DNA from: Neolewinella persica DSM 23188
Lineage (GTDB): Bacteria > Bacteroidota > Bacteroidia > Chitinophagales > Saprospiraceae
Direction of reading: 5' to 3'
NCBI RefSeq assembly: GCF_000373105.1
Contig: NZ_KB890420.1
Span: forward strand, 60,914-123,728
DNA: 62,815 bases
Positions 8,347 through 16,911 of the stretch are shown in pieces. Below the pieces are notes generated by a model that was not told the DNA's origin, ran no database searches, and was given only the letters and a program-made list of their open reading frames with translations. The position numbers and the translations under genes were made by a program. Numbering within the stretch: the stretch's first letter is position 1; every line of letters starts with the position of its first letter.

Positions 8347-8630
8347 GCAACGCGAGCGAAGCGAACTCTGCAACGTGAGCGAAGCGAACTCTGCAACATG
8401 AGCGAAGCGAACTCTGCAACGTGAGCGAAGCGAACTCTGCAACGTGAGCGAAGCGAAATCTGCAACGCGAGCGAAGCGAACTCTGCAACGTGAGCGAAGC
8501 GAACTCTGCAACGTGAGCGAAGCGAACTCTGCAACGCGAGCGAAGCGAACTCTGCAACGTGAGCGAAGCGAACTCTGCAACGCGAGCGAAGCGAGTCTTT
8601 GCAACTTGAGCGGTAGCGAACTCCAGCAAC
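8347..8630 (+). repeat. 23-bp tandem repeat array upstream of aspS
   Basis: Eleven units of exactly 23 bp start at 8347, 8370, 8393 and so on to 8577. Each is GCAACGTGAGCGAAGCGAA plus CTCT, with GT varying to GC or AT. They are followed by one degenerate unit at 8601 (AGCGGTAGCG) and a fragment at 8626. There are no spacers, so it is not CRISPR. Because 23 is not a multiple of three, each strand cycles through all frames; the minus strand has no stop in any frame. Related 24-bp units occur at 62721-62815. Confidence 0.9.
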
Positions 8631-8635
8631 TTGAC

Positions 8636-8643
8636 TATCTTTG
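8636..8643 (+). promoter_or_regulatory. Candidate -7 element for aspS
   Basis: TATCTTTG matches the Bacteroidota -7 consensus TAnnTTTG exactly, 23 bp before the aspS ATG and just after the last array remnant. No convincing -33 element is seen at normal spacing. The array therefore lies immediately upstream of the aspS promoter. Confidence 0.55.
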
Positions 8644-8665
8644 CCCCCCGTTAAAATTACCTCCC

Positions 8666-10423
8666 ATGTTTCGTACCCACAATTGCGGTGAACTCCGCCT
8701 TTCCGACGCCGGTAAACAAGTTAGCCTAAGTGGCTGGGTTCAGATCGGCCGAGATTTCGGCGGATTGACCTTCGTTGACCTCCGTGACCGCTATGGCATT
8801 ACTCAGGTAGTCTTCGATCAGGATGATAACTCCGGGTTGGCAGAGCAGGCACGGAAGTTGGGCCGCGAATGGGTGATCCAGGTAAACGGAACCGTTCGGG
8901 AGCGAACCAATAAGAATGCAAACCGCGCCACCGGTGACGTAGAGATCATCGCTAACGAACTGATCATACTCAACAGCGCCAAGACGCCGCCCTTTACCAT
9001 AGAGGACGACTCCGACGGCGGTGACGACCTGCGGATGCAGTACCGGTACCTCGACCTTCGTCGTGGTCCGCTACAGCAGAACATTATGTTCCGCAGTAAA
9101 CTGGCCCTTGCCGTTCGTGCCTACCTCGGTGGAAAAGACTTTGTCGAGGTAGAAACTCCTTTTCTCATTAAGTCTACACCGGAAGGTGCCCGCGACTTCG
9201 TAGTACCAAGCCGACTCAACGAAGGCCAGTTCTACGCCCTGCCGCAGAGCCCTCAAACCTTCAAGCAGCTGCTGATGGTAGCCGGTTACGACCGCTACTT
9301 CCAGATCGTAAAGTGTTTTCGTGACGAAGACCTCCGCGCTGACCGCCAGCCCGAATTTACCCAGATTGACTGCGAAATGGCCTTCGTAACCCAGGAGCAG
9401 GTACTGAATACCTTCGAAGGGCTGACAAAACACGTATTCCAGGAACTCAAGGGCATAACCCTTGAGGAGTTCCCCAGAATGCAATACGACGACGCTATTC
9501 GCCTCTATGGCTCCGATAAACCGGACCTGAGGGTTGGCATGGAACTGGTGGAGCTCAACGATGTAGCCCAAAACAAAGGCTTCGGCGTGTTCGACAGCGC
9601 CGAACTGGTCGTCGCCATCTGCGTGCCCGCTAAAGCTGACCTTACCCGCAAGCAACTTGACGGGCTGACCAATTGGGTGAAGCGCCCACAGGTTGGTGCG
9701 AAGGGACTGGTGTACGTAAAGTGCAACGAAGACGGTACCTTCAAATCAAGCGTAGACAAATTCTTCGACCAGGAAGCGCTGTCTGCCTGGGCCGCTAAAT
9801 GCGACGCAAAGCCCGGTGACCTCTTGCTCGTCATCTCCGGAGATGACGAAAAAAGCCGTGGCCAGATCGGTAACCTACGCCTCCACGTAGCTAAAGAGTA
9901 CGACATGATGCCGGAAGGGGTATTCAAGCCCCTGTGGGTAGTCGACTTTCCGCTGCTGGAATGGGATGAAGACAGCGAGCGTTTCCACGCGATGCACCAC
10001 CCGTTCACCAGCCCCAAGCGGGAAGAGGTGGAACGAATGCTGACGGGCGATCACGAAACCATGAAGTCGCTCAAGGCCGATGCCTACGACCTTGTCATCA
10101 ACGGCGCAGAAATTGGTGGCGGTTCCGTCCGAATCTACGACCGGGCACTGCAGGAACGTAACTTCAAACTCCTCGGATTCACCGAGGAAGAAGCCGAAGA
10201 ACAGTTCGGCTTCCTGATGGGCGCCTTCGAATACGGGGCACCGCCTCACGCCGGCATTGCCTTCGGTTTCGACCGCCTGTGTGCCGTCATGAACGGCCAG
10301 TCCTCGATCCGTGATTTTATCGCCTTCCCGAAGAACAACCAGGGGCGCGACGTGATGATCGATGCGCCTGCGCGTATTGATGATGCTCAGTGTAAGGAAC
10401 TGAATCTTAAGGTTACGGTGTAA
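8666..10423 (+). CDS. aspS: Aspartate--tRNA ligase
   Basis: 585 residues from ATG 8666 ([12 protein letters not shown]). It charges tRNA-Asp. Visible parts: N-terminal OB-fold anticodon-binding domain ([20 protein letters not shown]), class II motif 2 ([20 protein letters not shown], then FTQID), the bacterial GAD insertion region, and motif 3 ([15 protein letters not shown]). The frame remains open upstream to 8444 only because the array lacks stops there; that part is not protein. Length is normal for a bacterial AspRS. A strong terminator follows at 10511. Confidence 0.96.
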   Translation: MFRTHNCGELRLSDAGKQVSLSGWVQIGRDFGGLTFVDLRDRYGITQVVFDQDDNSGLAEQARKLGREWVIQVNGTVRERTNKNANRATGDVEIIANELIILNSAKTPPFTIEDDSDGGDDLRMQYRYLDLRRGPLQQNIMFRSKLALAVRAYLGGKDFVEVETPFLIKSTPEGARDFVVPSRLNEGQFYALPQSPQTFKQLLMVAGYDRYFQIVKCFRDEDLRADRQPEFTQIDCEMAFVTQEQVLNTFEGLTKHVFQELKGITLEEFPRMQYDDAIRLYGSDKPDLRVGMELVELNDVAQNKGFGVFDSAELVVAICVPAKADLTRKQLDGLTNWVKRPQVGAKGLVYVKCNEDGTFKSSVDKFFDQEALSAWAAKCDAKPGDLLLVISGDDEKSRGQIGNLRLHVAKEYDMMPEGVFKPLWVVDFPLLEWDEDSERFHAMHHPFTSPKREEVERMLTGDHETMKSLKADAYDLVINGAEIGGGSVRIYDRALQERNFKLLGFTEEEAEEQFGFLMGAFEYGAPPHAGIAFGFDRLCAVMNGQSSIRDFIAFPKNNQGRDVMIDAPARIDDAQCKELNLKVTV

Positions 10424-10510
10424 GCTGGCCTTGTATTTGGTCAATGCAGCCAGTGGCTGCAAATAGATTAAATGCTCTCCGTGCACCACTTCCCCTACAA
10501 GTCGTACTGT

Positions 10511-10554
10511 TGAGGCAGCTTTACTCTTTTTGGTAAAGCTGCCTCATTATTTTC
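10511..10554 (+). terminator. Rho-independent terminator after aspS
   Basis: TGAGGCAGCTTTAC pairs with GTAAAGCTGCCTCA (10533-10546) around a TCTTTTTG loop and is followed by a T-rich tail. The remainder of the 10424-10751 gap shows only a short direct repeat (ATAGTATC / ATAGTATCTT near 10593-10618) and no gene. Confidence 0.85.
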
Positions 10555-10751
10555 GTAGCCATTTGATGACCTCAAATCCGAACTGCTGCCATGATAGTAT
10601 CATTTGATAGTATCTTGGTAGTTTCAGCAACTAATAATAATCATTGACGGGAGAAATGCTCTTTCCCTTGAGCCTCAGGTCAGGCATGCGCCAATATAAC
10701 ATTTGTGATTAGCCGGCGAATAGTGGTTCTTTGTGCCCTATTCTAATAACT

Positions 10752-11663
10752 ATGGATATCAACAAGGTATTTGCGACGATACATGCCGGCTTGCCAGCTA
10801 AAAATACCGGCAAGGTAGCCGATTACATTCCAGAATTAGGTAAGGTGGACCCCGATAAATTCGGCGTACAGGCTACTACCGTCGATGGGCGTGAGTACGC
10901 TTTCGGAGAGGCAAAAGAGCCTTTCAGTATTCAGTCCATCGCCAAGGTGTTCACCCTGACGATGGCTTACCAAAGATTGAACAAAGAGCTCTGGAAGAGG
11001 GTAGGGGTTGAGCCCTCTGGCACCCCCTTCAATTCCTTGATCCAGCTCGAAGCTGATCAGGGTATACCCCGAAATCCAATGATCAATGCTGGTGCGCTGG
11101 TCGTTTGTGATGTGCTGTTGGATTACCTTAAGGACCCGAAGGCTGAGCTATTGTCTTTTGTCCGCTCTCTATCTTCCGATAAAAGCATCAATTATAATAA
11201 AGCTGTTGCGCAATCAGAGTTAGATAATGCCTCCCGGAATCGGGCACTACTCGAGTACATGCGCTCTTTCGGCAACATCCATAACGAATCAGACGACATT
11301 CTTGATTTTTACTGCCATCTCTGTGCGCTGGAAATGTGTTGCGGCCAATTGTCTCGTAGTTTTCTGTTTTTGGCCAATCAGGGCATTGCCCCCTTATCCG
11401 GCGAGCGGATCGTATCCAGCAGCATGACCAAGCGGCTTAATGCGATCATGCAACTTTGCGGATTTTACGATGAGGCCGGAGAATTTTCCTTCCGCGTTGG
11501 CTTGCCGGGTAAGAGTGGGGTCGGGGGTGGAATAGTGGCCTTGTTACCAGGGGATTATTGCATTACAGTCTGGAGTCCACCCCTGAATTATAAGGGGAAT
11601 TCCCACCATGGGATGGCATTTCTGGAACAATTTACTACCGAGGTTGGGGAGAGTATTTTTTAG
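10752..11663 (+). CDS. glsA: Glutaminase
   Basis: 303 residues from ATG 10752 (MDINKVFATIHAGL). It hydrolyses L-glutamine to glutamate and ammonia. The serine-dependent glutaminase motifs are present: QSIAKVFTL with the catalytic S-x-x-K, RNPMINAGALV, and GLPGKSGVGGGIVA near the C-terminus. Length is normal for the family. The frame opens earlier (10731), but homologues begin near the ATG chosen. It is monocistronic, with clear gaps on both sides. Confidence 0.93.
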   Translation: MDINKVFATIHAGLPAKNTGKVADYIPELGKVDPDKFGVQATTVDGREYAFGEAKEPFSIQSIAKVFTLTMAYQRLNKELWKRVGVEPSGTPFNSLIQLEADQGIPRNPMINAGALVVCDVLLDYLKDPKAELLSFVRSLSSDKSINYNKAVAQSELDNASRNRALLEYMRSFGNIHNESDDILDFYCHLCALEMCCGQLSRSFLFLANQGIAPLSGERIVSSSMTKRLNAIMQLCGFYDEAGEFSFRVGLPGKSGVGGGIVALLPGDYCITVWSPPLNYKGNSHHGMAFLEQFTTEVGESIF

Positions 11664-11872
11664 ATGGAGCGTTAGTAAGGTTGGGTATTTAACTCGCTAA
11701 GTAACAAAGTCACCACTTGGATCATAAACGGGTAGTAACTATTTTGGTAGGTATAAATTTCCACTTTTGATGTTGTGGCCCTGCTTCACTTACTATCCCC
11801 GAAGAGATTAGTATTTATAATACTGACCTTAGTCGGGAACACGAAAAATATCCAATTCCGTATCTTACCCCC

Positions 11873-12919
11873 ATGTACGAAACCATTCGTGAGAAAATCC
11901 GTGAAAACAGGGTCGCCGAAGCCCTGAAGGATATGGACGCGCTGCAATTGAGCCGCGAACACACCAGTAGGTTGGTCAATCTGCACCGTCGATACCGGGT
12001 TTACCAGGAAAAAGCCATTAGTAATTTGTCGGAAGAGCGGTTGCTACGGATTGAGGAGAATGGGATCGTAGAAGACATACTGACCTTTCTGGATATGGTA
12101 GAGTTTCCCGCAAAGTATGAGCAGGAAAAGGAGGGCGGGGTCGCAGGTGCAGCGGAAAGGACTAAAGAGCAAGGAAAGAAGGCTGGTTTGGGCCGATGGG
12201 TACTGCTTGTTCTCGGCTTGGCAGTGATGGCATTACTTGCTTTTTGGGTGCTGCAGCCAGACGATAAGCCTACACCAGTAAACCCAACTACGGAGCAGCC
12301 CGAAAGGACAGAAGATCCCGATAAGCCGGAGCGCCCTACCTTAACCAATCCAAGGATTCCTGACGGCAAGGTCACGCTCAACCCCGATGTCCTCGATCGG
12401 GTAGAACTAAAGCCTGCCACAGATTTAAAACTTGATCCCAACATATTATCCAGAGCATTGCTCCTGAAGCCATTCATGACCGAAGGTAAGCAAGTGCCCA
12501 TGGCCCTGGCGGTCTACTACAATAAAAAATCCCCAACGGAATACAACGAAACCATGACCCGGCAGATGGGCGCTTTCGTCCGTAGCTTTCTTCAACGGGA
12601 GATCAGTATGGACGTACTGACCAAAGCTTTCCATGAATCAGATGTCCGGGAACGGATGGTGCTACGCGCGACGTCGGATGAAGACAAACGCTTGAAAGTG
12701 GAGCGCACGCCCTATTTGCTGCTCCTTGATATTCGAAGTGAGGCGCGTAATAAGGGGTCAATGAGGATTTGCCTGTACGATGTCTCCCGGCAGAAAGGGT
12801 TTACCAGGGGTAAATCAGTTCTTGTTCGGGATGGAAAAGGAAATATCGCTTATGGCGAGATGGCCGCATTTGTCCGGGAGTTTTTGACCGAATTACGGGA
12901 AAGAGGCTTGTTTAAATAA
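11873..12919 (+). CDS. Membrane protein with effector-associated-domain-11-like N-terminus
   Basis: 348 residues. Residues 1-80 are helical, with the IREKIRENRVAEALKDMD ... HRRYRVYQEKAISNLS ... ILTFLDMVEF pattern of effector-associated domain 11 (EAD11), an adaptor found in NTPase and conflict systems. One transmembrane helix follows (about 108-126, GRWVLLVLGLAVMALLAFWV), then a Pro-rich stretch and a 150-residue domain I do not recognise. If the EAD is cytoplasmic, the C-terminal domain is periplasmic, which is unusual. A 17-mer repeat copy (12134-12150) encodes GGVAGA at residues 88-93, in the linker before the membrane helix. Confidence 0.7.
   Translation: MYETIREKIRENRVAEALKDMDALQLSREHTSRLVNLHRRYRVYQEKAISNLSEERLLRIEENGIVEDILTFLDMVEFPAKYEQEKEGGVAGAAERTKEQGKKAGLGRWVLLVLGLAVMALLAFWVLQPDDKPTPVNPTTEQPERTEDPDKPERPTLTNPRIPDGKVTLNPDVLDRVELKPATDLKLDPNILSRALLLKPFMTEGKQVPMALAVYYNKKSPTEYNETMTRQMGAFVRSFLQREISMDVLTKAFHESDVRERMVLRATSDEDKRLKVERTPYLLLLDIRSEARNKGSMRICLYDVSRQKGFTRGKSVLVRDGKGNIAYGEMAAFVREFLTELRERGLFK
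12134..12150 (-). repeat. 17-bp dispersed repeat, copy 4 (reverse, inside a CDS)
   Basis: GGCGGGGTCGCAGGTGC, one base different from the common reverse form. It is read in frame as Gly-Gly-Val-Ala-Gly-Ala in the linker of the EAD11-like protein. Confidence 0.7.
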
Positions 12920-13048
12920 GGCGCTTAAATGGTAGATGCCAACCTTCTGGAGCCGTCAGGAAAAAAGCATCGCGTAATTTTAACACCTTCTATTACACCT
13001 AAGCAGCCTGCAAAAGCATTTACTTTAAGTCCCCAATACATTACCAGA

Positions 13049-13768
13049 ATGCCTAGTCTACCAACTTTGCTCTCCTTGTCTTTTCCCCGCACCTGCGGTC
13101 GCGCCCTAATAAAAGGCGCAAATCGGAAAGGATTAAAAGGTGCCTTTATCATCACTTTCCTCTTTTTAACCTTTTCCCCTTTACTGCTGCAGGCCCAGAC
13201 GGGCTACACCAAAGTAGACGGCAAATACTACCCATATATAGTAGACGATTGTGGCGATACGCTGATCGTTGCCCAGCTGGGAGAAATGTCAGTAAGCTCT
13301 CCGGAAGTCTTTGAAACCGAAGAAGAATACAAGCAGTATCGACGTTATCGGATCTATGCACAGCGTGCCTATCCCTACGCGGTTGACGCCATTCGGATCT
13401 TCCGTGAAACGGAATACATGACGCAAAGCATGGATAAAAAGGACCGAAAACGATACAATAAGCGGCTACAAAAGGAACTGGAAGAGAAGTTTGAGGGACC
13501 CCTTAAAAAGATGTCCAAAACTCAGGGGAAAGTACTGATCTCCATGATCGAGAGAGAACTGGATGTACCGGTTTACGACCTGATCAAGGACCTGCGTGGC
13601 GGCCTTACTGCTCGCTATTGGGCCACCCTGGCCGGTTTTTACGGCCACAGACTAAAGCACAAATATACCATCGGCGACGACCGTATTCTGGACGCGGTCC
13701 TCGACGATTTCAACGTCAGCTACGAAGTTCCTAAGCTCCAGCTGGACAGTACCGCCGTGAAACGGTAA
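13049..13768 (+). CDS. DUF4294 family exported protein
   Basis: 239 residues from ATG 13049. The conserved DUF4294 body starts at DGKYYPYIVDDCGDTLIVAQ and includes YKQYRRYRIYAQRAYPYAVDA and GKVLISMIERELDVPVYDLI. The function of this Bacteroidota family is unknown. A hydrophobic signal segment (GAFIITFLFLTFSPLLLQAQ) precedes the body. The N-terminal leader is unusually long because a 17-mer copy (13089-13105) lies in frame, encoding RTCGRA; no start codon follows it before the signal segment. The open frame begins at 12929, but ATG 13049 is the more plausible start. Confidence 0.8.
   Translation: MPSLPTLLSLSFPRTCGRALIKGANRKGLKGAFIITFLFLTFSPLLLQAQTGYTKVDGKYYPYIVDDCGDTLIVAQLGEMSVSSPEVFETEEEYKQYRRYRIYAQRAYPYAVDAIRIFRETEYMTQSMDKKDRKRYNKRLQKELEEKFEGPLKKMSKTQGKVLISMIERELDVPVYDLIKDLRGGLTARYWATLAGFYGHRLKHKYTIGDDRILDAVLDDFNVSYEVPKLQLDSTAVKR
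13089..13105 (+). repeat. 17-bp dispersed repeat, copy 5 (forward, inside a CDS leader)
   Basis: GCACCTGCGGTCGCGCC, one mismatch to consensus, in the leader of the DUF4294 gene. Confidence 0.7.
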
Positions 13769-13995
13769 CCTCGTTTCCGCCCGCCCGCCGAGTTTATCGA
13801 GGCCTTTTTAAGTGCTAACAATTTCGTTTAGCCTTCGATTCAGGCTAAGGTTCTAACGCCACGGTATGCTTTAATTGTGGAATTATGTTTGAAAGTTAAA
13901 TAGGGAACACCCTTCGGTACCTATCTTGGGCCAAGAGAACACGCGGCCTGGCCGCTACTATGAGACTATTTACGTTCAGAAACATCCACTTTAGA

Positions 13996-15882
13996 ATGAC
14001 CAAGCATTTTTTGTCGAGCCTTTTTCTATTGCTCGCCGTATCCTTCGTTTCCGCTCAGGAGACCTTGCCGCTGCCTTCCGGCACACCTCCCGAAGTACCG
14101 GGCAAATGTTACGCAGTTTGTTATATTCCGGCAGAATTTAATTCCGTAACGGAAAACATCAGCACCTATGGCGCAGGGGAACACATGCTGGTAATCGAGC
14201 CAACCTATGAAACCTTTTCGGAGCAGGTCATGATTAAGCCGGCGAGTTACCGCTTGGTTGATGTTGCAGCTGAATACACGACGACAGAAGACCGGATCCT
14301 GATCACCCCCGCCTACGAAGAGATGGTGGTAGAACCCGCGAAATTCGAAACCGTAACGGAACGCGTACTCGTCGAAGAAAGCAGCTCGAGCTACCGCGTT
14401 GGTCAGCCAGGCTTTACAACGGTAACTAACGCTAAACTATACTACGGTTCGCCCGAGGGAACTGAGCCTGGAATCGTCTCTACTGATTACGGTAACATCC
14501 TGGACCCATCCGGCCGCAAAGGCGTTGACGGAGTAACCGATCCGTTTAATCCGGGTAACCCCAATAGCTTTATAAATGACCCCAATAGCCCACTGAATGT
14601 CTCCCCCAGCCTTTACGCCAACTCTGACATGGCTAAGCTGCTGGACCCCAATAATGCCGATAGCCCGTTCAGTGCCACCTATATTAAGGCCAACGGGATC
14701 GAAGCCGCCCAGCGAGAAGGAAACCGACTGCTGCAGCGTATGCAGGTTGGAACCATTGCCCCTTACATCACCCAGGAAGCACGGGTCAAACTGGACCGCA
14801 TTCCTCGTACGACGGTGACCGAATCAGTAGAGGTGGAAGTCAGCCCGGCTTACATGACCTATCAGCAAATGCCGGTAAAGTGTGAAACGGGAGACTGTGT
14901 CTCTTTCTGTCAGGTAGAGGTGCCCGCTCAGATGGAGACCATCAATAAAACCATCCCTCAGCCTTGTCCTGCCGGTTACACCGTTGCTGCCATGGAACAA
15001 GGTGGAGCTGATTACTGTGTACGCCTGTCTTACGAGCCCGCAGTTTACGGCGCCCGGCAGGTACTGGTTGGTGGTGCAGCCATCACCGAACGACAGAGCG
15101 ATGCGAAATACCGCGACGTTAAGGTCAAGCGCCTGGTTAGCCCGGCCAAAGTAGTTACCCGCCAGGTAGAAGCTACTTATGAGACCATAACCAAGCGTGT
15201 GGTATCTCGTGAAGCCTTCACACGTTATGAGCTGGTTCCCGCTGAGTACAAGACAATCACTCGTCGCGTTCGTACCGGCCTGGCCGGTGCCGAGTTCATC
15301 GTTCCCGGAGGCGTATTAATGGCCCCCACCACCTACAGTGCTGGCACAGACAACGCACCTGGAACCATCGGTAGCCTGCCGACATTAGTCAACCCAGGCG
15401 CCGGAGGTAAACTCCCCGGCTCCGTTCTTCCCTACACCTTGGGCGCTGGCCCGGATCGGGCCGGAAACATCGAAGCTAATGGCTACGCCCCGATAAACTC
15501 AACACCTGGCAACGGAATCGAGGGTATGCCTGCCAACTACTATACTGCAGGCTGCCCTACCGGTTACCGCTACGATGCACTTGATGGCCTTTGCAAAACT
15601 ACCGAAGCGACCTCGGGAGGTTCCGCCAGCTATACAAAGGCAGTTCTGACCGGGAAAGGTAACTTCAGCGACTGGGTGGAAGTCGTTTGTCCCGGAAAAG
15701 GATCGACTGCCTCCATTCGCGACGTGCAGCGGGCGCTCAATAAACTCGGCTACCCAGCGGGTACTGCCGACGGCATCATGGGAGCCCGCACCAAAACGGC
15801 ACTGGCCAAATACCAGCGCGATAATGGCTTGCCCATCGGTGGCATGAATGCGCCTACCTTGAAGAAGCTTGGATTGCGGTAA
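13996..15882 (+). CDS. Secreted peptidoglycan-binding domain protein
   Basis: 628 residues from ATG 13996 (MTKHFLSSLFLLLAVSFVSAQ is a signal peptide); an ATG at 13960 would add 12 residues. The middle has repeated segments such as YETFSEQVMIKPASY, YEEMVVEPAKFETVTERVLV and YETITKRVVSREAFTRYELV, each pairing Y-E with T-x-T/E-x-V, and a Gly/Pro/Asn-rich region. The C-terminus is a peptidoglycan-binding domain 1 fold (IRDVQRALNKLGYPAGTADG ... TKTALAKYQRDNGLP). It is probably an envelope protein anchored to the wall. A strong terminator follows. Confidence 0.8.
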   Translation: MTKHFLSSLFLLLAVSFVSAQETLPLPSGTPPEVPGKCYAVCYIPAEFNSVTENISTYGAGEHMLVIEPTYETFSEQVMIKPASYRLVDVAAEYTTTEDRILITPAYEEMVVEPAKFETVTERVLVEESSSSYRVGQPGFTTVTNAKLYYGSPEGTEPGIVSTDYGNILDPSGRKGVDGVTDPFNPGNPNSFINDPNSPLNVSPSLYANSDMAKLLDPNNADSPFSATYIKANGIEAAQREGNRLLQRMQVGTIAPYITQEARVKLDRIPRTTVTESVEVEVSPAYMTYQQMPVKCETGDCVSFCQVEVPAQMETINKTIPQPCPAGYTVAAMEQGGADYCVRLSYEPAVYGARQVLVGGAAITERQSDAKYRDVKVKRLVSPAKVVTRQVEATYETITKRVVSREAFTRYELVPAEYKTITRRVRTGLAGAEFIVPGGVLMAPTTYSAGTDNAPGTIGSLPTLVNPGAGGKLPGSVLPYTLGAGPDRAGNIEANGYAPINSTPGNGIEGMPANYYTAGCPTGYRYDALDGLCKTTEATSGGSASYTKAVLTGKGNFSDWVEVVCPGKGSTASIRDVQRALNKLGYPAGTADGIMGARTKTALAKYQRDNGLPIGGMNAPTLKKLGLR

Positions 15883-15911
15883 AACACCACCTCTTACATT
15901 ACACTTCCGTT

Positions 15912-15950
15912 CGGCCCCACGCTAAATCAATTAGTGTGGGGCCGTTTTTT
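15912..15950 (+). terminator. Rho-independent terminator
   Basis: CGGCCCCACGCTAA pairs along its full length with TTAGTGTGGGGCCG and is followed by T6. It ends the peptidoglycan-binding protein gene. Confidence 0.9.
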
Positions 15951-16174
15951 GTAGAGCCTCCAGGCTCTGAGCACTACATGTCCGGTGCATAAAGCGCGTA
16001 TAAACACCTGAAAACCCGCCGTGTAACTAAAGTTACTCCCAATACCCCTTAACTTCACAACTGTTGTAACACCTTTCCCTTCCGAGTAATAGAAGGAAAA
16101 AGGCTGCTGAAGGCTTGGTTGGGAATTCGCTTCCGGCCTGCAAACAGCCTCAATCGCTCTCAAACCACCCACCC

Positions 16175-16897
16175 ATGCAAACCGGCTATTTGATATTGGC
16201 GCTCTTAAACGGGACCCTGGGCTTTATGCTTTGGTATGCTTTATCGTCTTCCCTGAGCCTGCCCAAATCTTTTCAGATTCAATACGATATTAATGTCTCT
16301 TACTTCAGGCGAATACTCCGGCGGAGGTTCGCAGGATTTCTGATCTACGGCGTGCTGCCCTTACTGCTGATCCTGAAATTCGACATCATTGGTGATGTTG
16401 ACTTTTCCGAGCTGGGGATAAGCTTTGACTGGAATAGTAAGGTGACAATATGGCTGGCCGCCCTGTTACCCATCACCCTGATCCTGAACCAGCTTAGTGC
16501 CCGTTCCCGGGAAACACTGATCAATTACCCTGAAATCAGGGTGACGATCTGGACACCCCGCATGCTTTTCATGAGTGCCCTTTACTGGTTCCTGTACCTT
16601 GTGGCCATGGAGTTCCTCTATCGGGGGCTCATCCTTCAGTCCTTATTCATGAACACTGGGAGCGTTTGGTGGACGGTCATCATCAGTGCCTGCCTCTACG
16701 CCATGATCCACTATTTTAAAGACAACCGGATCTCAGTGATGAGCCTGCCTTATGGCTTGATCATGGCCTATGCCACCCTGGATTCGGGTAGCCTGTTACC
16801 GACCATCCTTGTACACGTCATCGGTGGACTATTGACGGAGTGGATGGCCATCCGGCGGCATCCGGAAATTAAAGTTCAATCCAAACTATATCACTGA
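16175..16897 (+). CDS. CPBP-like intramembrane protease family protein, motif 1 incomplete
   Basis: 240 residues from ATG 16175 with about six membrane segments. A CPBP (CAAX protease/bacteriocin-processing) region is suggested by VAMEFLYRGLI, then SACLYAMIHYF, then HVIGGLLTEW. Active family members have EExxxR in motif 1; here the first Glu is Met (MEFLYR), so catalysis is doubtful. It is the first gene of a tight plus-strand run with the FAD oxidase (14 bp downstream) and the patatin-like gene. Confidence 0.65.
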   Translation: MQTGYLILALLNGTLGFMLWYALSSSLSLPKSFQIQYDINVSYFRRILRRRFAGFLIYGVLPLLLILKFDIIGDVDFSELGISFDWNSKVTIWLAALLPITLILNQLSARSRETLINYPEIRVTIWTPRMLFMSALYWFLYLVAMEFLYRGLILQSLFMNTGSVWWTVIISACLYAMIHYFKDNRISVMSLPYGLIMAYATLDSGSLLPTILVHVIGGLLTEWMAIRRHPEIKVQSKLYH

Positions 16898-16911
16898 TCA
16901 ACTTAGCTAAC

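Noticed and set aside
8244..8629. Several overlapping reading frames across the 23-bp array on both strands
   Set aside because: They result from the repeat lacking stop codons; they have no start context, no recognisable domain, and the same peptide recurs in every frame.
8347..8630. CRISPR array
   Set aside because: Units are contiguous with a 23-bp period and there are no spacers or cas genes.
8444..8665. N-terminal extension of aspS through the array
   Set aside because: The extension is translated repeat; AspRS sequence starts at [12 protein letters not shown] (8666), just after a -7 element at 8636.
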